Shown: piece by piece, positions 58,302 to 64,000 of the stretch
How the letters are laid out: each line of letters begins with the position of its first letter
Numbering within the stretch: the stretch's first letter is position 1
Origin: an uncultured Bacteroidales bacterium
GTDB lineage: Bacteria; Bacteroidota; Bacteroidia; Bacteroidales; FEN-979
DNA length: 64,000 nucleotides
Assembly (NCBI GenBank): GCA_903903985.1
Contig: CAIVAT010000178.1
Span: forward strand, 1-64,000
Reading direction: 5' to 3'
Notes under the pieces: model-generated
Told to the model about the DNA's origin: nothing
Databases searched by the model: none
The model's input: the letters and a program-made list of their open reading frames with translations, nothing else
Program-made: the position numbers and the translations under genes

Positions 58302-59438
58302 TTAATTTATCGCAAAAGGGTGTGATGTGACCACATCAATATTCCGGTGGATCAGTTTATGAATATTCTTCAGATAGGGTTTTTCATCCGACGAACAAAA
58401 CGACAAAGCAGCACCGGTTTCACCCGCTCTGCCAGTCCTTCCGATCCGGTGAACATAGGTCTCAGCCTGCTCAGGAATTTCATAATTGATCACGTGGCTT
58501 AGTTTATCCACATCAATGCCCCTGGAAGCCACATCGGTGGCGACCAAAACCCGGATGCTCCTGTTTTTAAAATCACTCAGGGCCTTGTCGCGTGCACTCT
58601 GCGATTTATTCCCATGAATGGCCTGGGCTTTGATGCCATTGCGCATCAAATCCTTGACAACCTTATCGGCCCCATGCTTGGTGCGGGTGAATACAAGTAC
58701 ATTTTTAACAGCCTCATTCTGAAGGACATGTGTTAATAGTAACTTTTTATTCTCTTTTTTAACATGGTACACCGATTGGGAAACCAGAATGGGGGGCATT
58801 GTATCCGGTGAAAGGTTCAACTGAACTGGATTGTGAAGAAGTGATGCGGCAAGTTTCCTGATTTCTTCAGGAGCGGTTGCTGAAAATAGAAGTGTTTGCC
58901 TTTTTGCTGGCAGTTTTGCCGTTATCTTCCTGATATCATTGATAAATCCCATGTCGAGCATGCGGTCAGCTTCATCAAGAACTAAAAATTCCACCTTATC
59001 GAGGTGAACAAATCCCTGGTTCATCAGGTCGAGCAGCCTGCCAGGAGCAGCCACAATAATATCTACTCCTTTTTGCAACGCCTGGGTCTGGGCTTTTTGT
59101 GATATGCCGCCATAGATGGTCACAAGGCGTATGTCCATTCCTAAGCTGTATGTGTTAATTTCCTGGCTGATCTGGGCAACCAGTTCACGGGTGGGAGCCA
59201 GGATCAGCGCCTTAACCGCCCTTCTTTGATTGCGGTCTTTTTCGGTTTCAAGCAGTTGGAGAATGGGAAGGGCGAAAGCAGCGGTCTTGCCGGTGCCTGT
59301 TTGTGCGCATCCGAAAATGTCCTTTCCCTGGAGAATTACAGGGATCGCTTTTTCCTGAATTGGTGTCGGGCTCAGGTACCCTTTCTTGTTTACAGCATTC
59401 AATAAAGGCTGGATAAGATTCAAACTTTCAAAAGTCAT
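58302..59438 (-). CDS. DEAD-box RNA helicase (RhlE-like)
   Basis: ATP-dependent RNA helicase of 378 residues. Motifs in order: Q motif region (PTPIQEKAIPVIL), Walker A AQTGTGKTAAF, PTRELVAQI, DEAD in LVLDEADRMLDMGF, SAT (FSATAPEEI), and HRIGRTGRAGETG. No basic or RGG C-terminal extension, so a minimal core. The 155 bases before the start appear untranslated. Likely function in ribosome assembly or RNA turnover. Confidence 0.93.
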   Translation of the reverse strand: MTFESLNLIQPLLNAVNKKGYLSPTPIQEKAIPVILQGKDIFGCAQTGTGKTAAFALPILQLLETEKDRNQRRAVKALILAPTRELVAQISQEINTYSLGMDIRLVTIYGGISQKAQTQALQKGVDIIVAAPGRLLDLMNQGFVHLDKVEFLVLDEADRMLDMGFINDIRKITAKLPAKRQTLLFSATAPEEIRKLAASLLHNPVQLNLSPDTMPPILVSQSVYHVKKENKKLLLTHVLQNEAVKNVLVFTRTKHGADKVVKDLMRNGIKAQAIHGNKSQSARDKALSDFKNRSIRVLVATDVASRGIDVDKLSHVINYEIPEQAETYVHRIGRTGRAGETGAALSFCSSDEKPYLKNIHKLIHRNIDVVTSHPFAIN

Positions 59439-59592
59439 TTAATAGGTATTAAATTGATAAAAATGATTATTTCCGGCTGCAAAACTGAAGAACAGTTCTG
59501 TCCGGAGCGCATTAAAAAAGTGTATGGTAGGCTGAATTGTAAAAGTGGGAGGATTACATACAGATTGAAATACAATCTTTCAAATGAGACTG

Positions 59593-59626
59593 CAAAGATA
59601 CAAACAAATGTTGGATTGATATAAAA
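59593..59626 (-). promoter_or_regulatory. Candidate promoter for the helicase gene
   Basis: On the minus strand TATCTTTG (59593-59600) matches the -7 consensus, and a TTTT (59623-59626) lies 22 bases upstream, a poor -33 match. If used, the leader of the helicase mRNA would be about 150 nt, a length seen for some cold-regulated helicases. Confidence 0.45.
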
Positions 59627-59650
59627 TATTCAATTAAATCTGCCTTTCGT

Positions 59651-59728
59651 GAACCACAATAGTCACAATAGTTCACATAGGAGCATGAATCACAGTGTTA
59701 TGTGAATACCTATTGTGTACTATGTTGT
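59651..59728. repeat. CACAATAG(T) direct and inverted repeats in the 59.4-59.8 kb gap
   Basis: The 332-base gap between the helicase start and the STAS stop contains two direct CACAATAG units (59655-59662, 59664-59671), a TTCACATAG, and the inverse CTATTGTG (59710-59717) with TTATGTGAA. These make an imperfect inverted repeat. No gene was seen in this gap. Confidence 0.55.
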
Positions 59729-59770
59729 AATTTTTACACCACACCAGGGGAAAACGCAACACTTGCGATC

Positions 59771-60082
59771 CTATGTCACATTCAGAATATCGTCAAGCCC
59801 GGAAATCTTAAAGGTTTTCTTAACAAACGGTTGACAATGAACGATGGAGAATTGCCCTTGTCCGGCTTGTTTTGCAATGCTGACACAAATCCGGATGAAA
59901 GAGGAGGAGATATATTCGACATCGCGAAGGTCAAAGATGATTTTATCTTTGGATTTACCTTCGGATAAAGGGATGTTCACCGACATCACCTCATTCATCT
60001 TCTCGACGGCGAGGGTATCCATACGTCCGACAAAAGTGGCCGTAAATGTTTTATTTTCAGGATTGTAATTAAAATTCACCAT
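59771..60082 (-). CDS. STAS-domain protein (anti-sigma factor antagonist type)
   Basis: A 103-residue single STAS domain. The segment IIFDLRDVEYISSSFIRICV holds the conserved Asp and the serine (SSSF) that is phosphorylated in SpoIIAA-like proteins. No kinase, phosphatase or anti-sigma gene is adjacent. Its start is 11 bases after the stop of the aldehyde dehydrogenase gene, so they are likely cotranscribed, which gives no clue to a shared function. Confidence 0.8.
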   Translation of the reverse strand: MVNFNYNPENKTFTATFVGRMDTLAVEKMNEVMSVNIPLSEGKSKDKIIFDLRDVEYISSSFIRICVSIAKQAGQGQFSIVHCQPFVKKTFKISGLDDILNVT

Positions 60083-60093
60083 GGGGCTGTTGT

Positions 60094-61527
60094 TTAATGA
60101 TTTTTATAATATTCTTTCATGATGTCATCGGTGCTCAGCGATTCATCATAATAAGCGCTTTGATCATGGCTGAACCACAATTCATTGGGCTTTCGGCGGC
60201 TGACCCGCTGAATATTGATCAGGTTTTTTGCCGTAATATTTTCAGTAGTTATGTTTTTACCCCCTGTTCCGCAACCCAGGGTGAGCGAGGGTGCAAGGAG
60301 ATTATAAAAATAGCCGACTGCACCCTGTGAAGTGGGAGTGTTGACAAGAATACGTCCGGCATTCAGCAACCCGGCATACTCCATGATCCGTTTTTCATCA
60401 TTGGCATAAATACATGCGCTGTGACCGATCCCTCCCAGGTAATTCAGATCGATGCACATATTCACTGCGGTATGGTAATCATCTGCAGAATAAAAAGCAA
60501 GGATTGGAGCAAGTACTTCAATGGAAAGCGGAAATTCCTTTCCAATCCCTCCCAGTTTGGCCAGGAGTATTTTGGTGCCATCCGGAACGTCGATTCCCGC
60601 TTTTTGTGCGATGACCGCGACCGGTTGGCCGACAATGCCCGGACTCATGCTCATGCTTTCCTCAGCAATGGCAATCTTCTCCACTTTTTTAATTTCTTCG
60701 GGATCCAGGAAATAACAATGCTGTTTTTCAAATTCATCCCTGACTTTCTGTTCAATCGTTTTCATGACAACAATTGCCTGTTCACTTGCGCATATCGTGC
60801 CGTTGTCAAATGTTTTGGATGAGATAATATTTTTAACTGCAAATGGAATATCGGCGCTTTCATCGATGAATACCGGAACATTGCCAGGGCCTACCCCGAT
60901 GGCCGGGTTTCCTGAACTATAAGCCGCCTTGACAAGGCCTGTTCCACCGGTTGCAAGGATCAGTGCGATTTTCGGATGGCCCATGATCAATTGTGTAAAC
61001 TCCCTGCTGCCGGAGGAGATCATCTGGATGCAATCTTCCGGGGCACCAGCTTCAAGAGCAGCCTCATAACAAATCCGTACTGTTTCAGCACACGATTTTG
61101 CGGCACCACGGTGAGCGCTGATGATAATGGGATTGCGCGATTTGAGACAGATCAGGATTTTGAACATCGATGTCGATGTTGGGTTTGTAACCGGGATCAC
61201 GGCCAGGATCGGGCCTAAAGGCTGGGCAATTTCCGTAATCCCGGTTCTGGGATCGGAGGAAATTACCCCGACCGTCTTTTCGTTCCGGATACTTTCGTAG
61301 ACCAGCTGGGTGCCGAGGACGTTTTTAATCACTTTATGCTCCCAAATACCCATTCCGGTCTCTTCCTGAGCCATTTTTGCAAGTTTCACCCGGTTTTTAA
61401 AACCAGCTTTGAAAACCGCTTCCACAATCCGGTCGGTTTCTTCCTGGTTATACTGATGAAATTCGGCGGCAGCCAGTTGCGCCTTATCAAGAATTTCATT
61501 GGCCTTTTCGAGCAGATTATCTGACAT
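60094..61527 (-). CDS. CoA-acylating aldehyde dehydrogenase (AdhE N-terminal type)
   Basis: Converts acetaldehyde or another aldehyde, CoA and NAD+ to acyl-CoA. At 477 residues it matches the N-terminal half of AdhE, without the iron-alcohol dehydrogenase half. Visible motifs are PVTNPTSTSMFKILICLKSR, ATGGTGLVKAAYSSG, GVGPGNVPVFID, and the catalytic Cys in FDNGTICASEQ. No microcompartment shell genes or alcohol dehydrogenase are adjacent. Useful in fermentative metabolism. Confidence 0.92.
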   Translation of the reverse strand: MSDNLLEKANEILDKAQLAAAEFHQYNQEETDRIVEAVFKAGFKNRVKLAKMAQEETGMGIWEHKVIKNVLGTQLVYESIRNEKTVGVISSDPRTGITEIAQPLGPILAVIPVTNPTSTSMFKILICLKSRNPIIISAHRGAAKSCAETVRICYEAALEAGAPEDCIQMISSGSREFTQLIMGHPKIALILATGGTGLVKAAYSSGNPAIGVGPGNVPVFIDESADIPFAVKNIISSKTFDNGTICASEQAIVVMKTIEQKVRDEFEKQHCYFLDPEEIKKVEKIAIAEESMSMSPGIVGQPVAVIAQKAGIDVPDGTKILLAKLGGIGKEFPLSIEVLAPILAFYSADDYHTAVNMCIDLNYLGGIGHSACIYANDEKRIMEYAGLLNAGRILVNTPTSQGAVGYFYNLLAPSLTLGCGTGGKNITTENITAKNLINIQRVSRRKPNELWFSHDQSAYYDESLSTDDIMKEYYKNH

Positions 61528-61563
61528 GACGATAAAATAAAATGGTTAAAAATAATTTAAATG

Positions 61564-63219
61564 CTACAATCCCAATACTGCAGTCCCCTGATCATATAAA
61601 ATATCCAGGGGAATTTTTGCTGTCTTAAGCCGTTCAATATCTGATTGCAAAGTTTCCCTTATCTTCCCGTTGGTTTCAAGGTATGCCGAAGCACCCGTGT
61701 AGTCGCCGTCACCTTCAAATTTGATCACATTTGCCGCCCATTTGTTCATGGCATCACGGGTTTTCTCAAAGTTAACTAAATAGGTCCCATTGTTGCTGCG
61801 TTCAAATGCTCCATGGTCGGCAAAGAAATTGAAGCACATCATGTTTGCCTTGCCATGGGCACTGGCCGCGCCAAAGCGCACCGAGCGTATCAACCCGGCC
61901 ATATATGTAACAAAGCAATCCTCTTGTGTTATGCCTGTGACTTCTCCTTTTGCGATCAGCTGGGTGGCCATAAAAAGGCCAAGAATATCCGCTTTGGCTT
62001 CCTCAAAGGATGAATACTTTTCCTTCAATGCCTCCCTGACGGTTCCTTTGCCGTTGACGGTGTTTTTTATACCGAGGCCATGGGCAACCTCATGAAACAT
62101 TACATTCGAGAAGAATGCATCGAATTTGATATTGGCTTTCTGGGCAGGATCGATCAGCAGTTCCGAAATTGGGACCAGGATGTGGTCAAATTTAGCATGC
62201 ATCGCATTTTTAAGCTGAAGCCGGCGCGAACCCTTTGCCATTTGTACTTTCTCATCGTTGGGCAAATTGATGGCGATGGTCTTGCTGACGTTATTTGAAT
62301 TTCCTGAAACGAAAATAACATCATAGGCATTCAGGTCAGAATCGGTCCCTGGTTTTTCTTTTTTATATTTGGCTTCAACGGGTAAATTTTGCTGCAACCC
62401 GGGTAGAAAGGAAGCAAACTTTGCCAGTTTCACACTCCATTCCTTATCCTTGACCAACACGGCACCTTCGTATGCTGTTTTATAGCCGTAAAGGGCATCT
62501 TCATAATTTTCGATCGGGCCGATAACGAAATCAACCGTATTGTTTTTCATTTCCATCCAGGCCATATCACTGGCAAAATAATCATCGGTGAGGAAGGCCT
62601 GTGCCCGTAAGTCAAGGTATTTCTTTAATCCCGGGTCTTCGGCCAGTTTGGCAGCCTGCCTGAGCAAATCGGCTGCCCGGGTGATCTGCTGCTGATATGC
62701 ATCGTGATACCAGATTGTTTTCAGTGATTTATCCTCATTTCGTCTGACCAATGTATACTGGCTGTTTTTATCCTTATTGTCCCATTTTTCGAATTCCTCC
62801 CTGGTCATGTCGGAAGGATAAAAATTAGCGCCGCCGGGTTTATTGCCGAATCCGGGTATAAACGGAGCATTGCCATTCAACCTTTCCCAGGGGCCGTAAT
62901 TGATTTCAGCAAAATGTTTCATCAACGTATCCTGGATCGCAGCGATGAATGTTTTTTTATCTCCGATCACTTGCTGCCAGTACAATTCATCAATGATTCC
63001 AGCCACTTCGATGAGTATGGGGATCATCTGTTTTTCTTTAGCACTCAGTTTGGTCAGGTCGGTAGTAAGTTTGACAGTCACATATTCATTGATTTTTACC
63101 TTCATCAGCGAATCTTCGGTACTGAGTACTGCCGCTGTTTTACCGGCAGGGTTTTTGCAGCTGATCATCATTGTCAATGAAACGACGCCAGCCATCAGCA
63201 TAATCATTTTCTTTACCAT
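61564..63219 (-). CDS. M49-like zinc metallopeptidase lipoprotein
   Basis: A 551-residue lipoprotein (signal with lipobox MMISC, Cys21). The zinc motif is HEVAHGLG (H376, E377, H380), with a likely third ligand in SSFEEAKADI (E406-D411). The motif and the following GKGTVREALKEKYS resemble bacterial dipeptidyl peptidase III relatives, but the spacing is HExxH rather than the HExxxH of classic M49. The long N-terminal domain has AAK-rich helices. Role: peptide trimming at the membrane is a reasonable guess. Lies 36 bases upstream of the aldehyde dehydrogenase gene on the same strand. Confidence 0.75.
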   Translation of the reverse strand: MVKKMIMLMAGVVSLTMMISCKNPAGKTAAVLSTEDSLMKVKINEYVTVKLTTDLTKLSAKEKQMIPILIEVAGIIDELYWQQVIGDKKTFIAAIQDTLMKHFAEINYGPWERLNGNAPFIPGFGNKPGGANFYPSDMTREEFEKWDNKDKNSQYTLVRRNEDKSLKTIWYHDAYQQQITRAADLLRQAAKLAEDPGLKKYLDLRAQAFLTDDYFASDMAWMEMKNNTVDFVIGPIENYEDALYGYKTAYEGAVLVKDKEWSVKLAKFASFLPGLQQNLPVEAKYKKEKPGTDSDLNAYDVIFVSGNSNNVSKTIAINLPNDEKVQMAKGSRRLQLKNAMHAKFDHILVPISELLIDPAQKANIKFDAFFSNVMFHEVAHGLGIKNTVNGKGTVREALKEKYSSFEEAKADILGLFMATQLIAKGEVTGITQEDCFVTYMAGLIRSVRFGAASAHGKANMMCFNFFADHGAFERSNNGTYLVNFEKTRDAMNKWAANVIKFEGDGDYTGASAYLETNGKIRETLQSDIERLKTAKIPLDILYDQGTAVLGL

Positions 63220-63286
63220 GATATTTCCAGTTTATTTATTTAAACAAAAATAAGAAAAAATGAAATGCAACTTTAATGGTCACAAA

Positions 63287-63319
63287 TTTGATTTTGTTAT
63301 GAAATATTCAGTAAGTTTG
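63287..63319 (+). promoter_or_regulatory. Bacteroidota-type promoter for the SPFH gene
   Basis: TTTG (63287-63290), a 21-bp spacer and TAAGTTTG (63312-63319) match the consensus exactly. The -7 element lies 38 bases before the ATG at 63358. Confidence 0.8.
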
Positions 63320-63357
63320 TTCGAAATATTTCGCATTTAACTTAAAACCAATTCGCC

Positions 63358-64000
63358 ATGAACAATGTCATTATTCTGATTATTGCAGGAGCAGTCGGGT
63401 TGCTCTTTTTTTCCGGAGTACGGATCGTTCGCCCTACGCATCGTGGCCTGATCGAACGTTTTGGAAAATACAACCGATTTGCCAATCCTGGATTCCATTG
63501 GATTATTCCTGGTATCGACCTGATGTATCAGGTCAATATTACGGAGAAAATGATCAATGCCGAACCGCAAGAGATCATTACCAATGACAATCTCAATGCA
63601 AAGGTGGATGCCCAGGTCTATTTTAAAATAAACAACGATGAGGAGAGTGTAAAAAACTCACAATATAATGTGAATAATATTGAATACCAGATTGTTAACC
63701 TTGCCCGGACAACACTTCGGAACATCATTGGCACCATGACCCTGAAATCAGCCAACAGCGAACGGGGTAAGATTAACAAAGAGCTTCATGGAACCTTGCT
63801 TGATGAGACCAGGAGTTGGGGAATTCAGATTATCCGTACAGAATTAAAGGAAATAGACCCACCCAAGGATGTTCAGGAAACGATGAACAAAATTGTGAAG
63901 GCGGAAAATGAAAAAATTGCTGCCGTCGATTATGCAACCGCTGCCGAAACAAAGGCAGACGGGGAAAAGCGTGCGGAGATCAGGCGTGCTGAAGGTGTCA
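63358..64000 (+). CDS. SPFH/band 7 (stomatin-like) membrane protein, cut by the window end
   Basis: The first 214 residues are visible. An N-terminal membrane segment (MNNVIILIIAGAVGLLFFSG) is followed by the band 7 domain: RIVRPTHRGLIERFGKYNRF, GFHWIIPG, and then VDAQVYFKINN, TLRNIIGTMTL, GIQIIRTELKEIDPP. The visible end enters the Glu/Ala-rich coiled coil (AETKADGEKRAEIRRAEGV). Family members scaffold membrane microdomains and often partner with NfeD or proteases, but the partner would lie outside the window. Open at the right edge. Confidence 0.9.
   Translation, partial: MNNVIILIIAGAVGLLFFSGVRIVRPTHRGLIERFGKYNRFANPGFHWIIPGIDLMYQVNITEKMINAEPQEIITNDNLNAKVDAQVYFKINNDEESVKNSQYNVNNIEYQIVNLARTTLRNIIGTMTLKSANSERGKINKELHGTLLDETRSWGIQIIRTELKEIDPPKDVQETMNKIVKAENEKIAAVDYATAAETKADGEKRAEIRRAEGV

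Noticed and set aside
58296-58312. Single operator-like match (AATGATTAATTTATCGC) after the DnaE2-like gene
   Set aside because: Only one copy, it overlaps the end of the helicase gene, and it is not upstream of a gene start.
59463-59480. ATGATTA at the helicase start region
   Set aside because: The rest of the 17-bp motif is absent and there is no second copy 23 bp away.

Overview
The window comes from a member of the Bacteroidota, most likely class Bacteroidia. Supporting signs are a SusC/SusD pair, type IX secretion (T9SS) sorting domains, a gliding-motility-type C-terminal domain, a short primary sigma factor, promoters of the form TTTG-N19-21-TAnnTTTG, and DUF4342 and DUF5063 genes. The mix of housekeeping genes and many short intergenic tandem repeats suggests an environmental, free-living strain. 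I recognised no tRNA, rRNA, CRISPR array, insertion sequence or prophage.

Layout. 0.2-8 kb (minus strand): ligA, a universal stress protein, an HD phosphohydrolase, rpe, the primary sigma factor, pnp and rpsO. 8-19 kb: DUF4342, an OB-fold membrane protein, a frameshifted outer-membrane barrel relic, aroE, phosphosulfolactate synthase coupled to a TPR protein, glmM, recR, a MORN-type secreted protein and clpB. 19-28 kb: CoA-binding protein, a T9SS protein with a PKD-like region, geranylgeranyl reductase-like flavoprotein, nth, bcp, recA, a TPR lipoprotein, DUF5063 and a POTRA/barrel protein. 28-33 kb: nucleotide-sugar genes (phosphohexomutase, rfbD, UDP-glucuronate decarboxylase, ugd).

33-58 kb is the most interesting part. 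A LexA-like XRE/S24 regulator is divergent from dinB, and a DnaE2-like polymerase lies 20 kb away. Both polymerase promoters carry the same paired 17-bp element with a 23-bp period, which suggests a private SOS-like regulon. Between the two polymerases sits a peptide or polymer utilisation locus: two secreted cyanophycinase-family enzymes in an operon with SusC, SusD and a PKD/beta-propeller lipoprotein, then a divergent isoaspartyl dipeptidase, an M28 peptidase, an enolase-superfamily racemase, an M14 carboxypeptidase, and an operon with a YfcC-type transporter and an Ntn-hydrolase. Together they could degrade cyanophycin (multi-L-arginyl-poly-L-aspartate) or other isoaspartyl peptides: extracellular cleavage, TonB-dependent uptake, and hydrolysis to Asp and Arg.

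58-64 kb: DEAD-box helicase, STAS protein, CoA-acylating aldehyde dehydrogenase, M49-like lipoprotein peptidase and the start of an SPFH protein cut by the window end. Heptamer and octamer tandem repeats are scattered between genes, and three in-frame patches of the same sequence lie inside the DnaE2-like gene.
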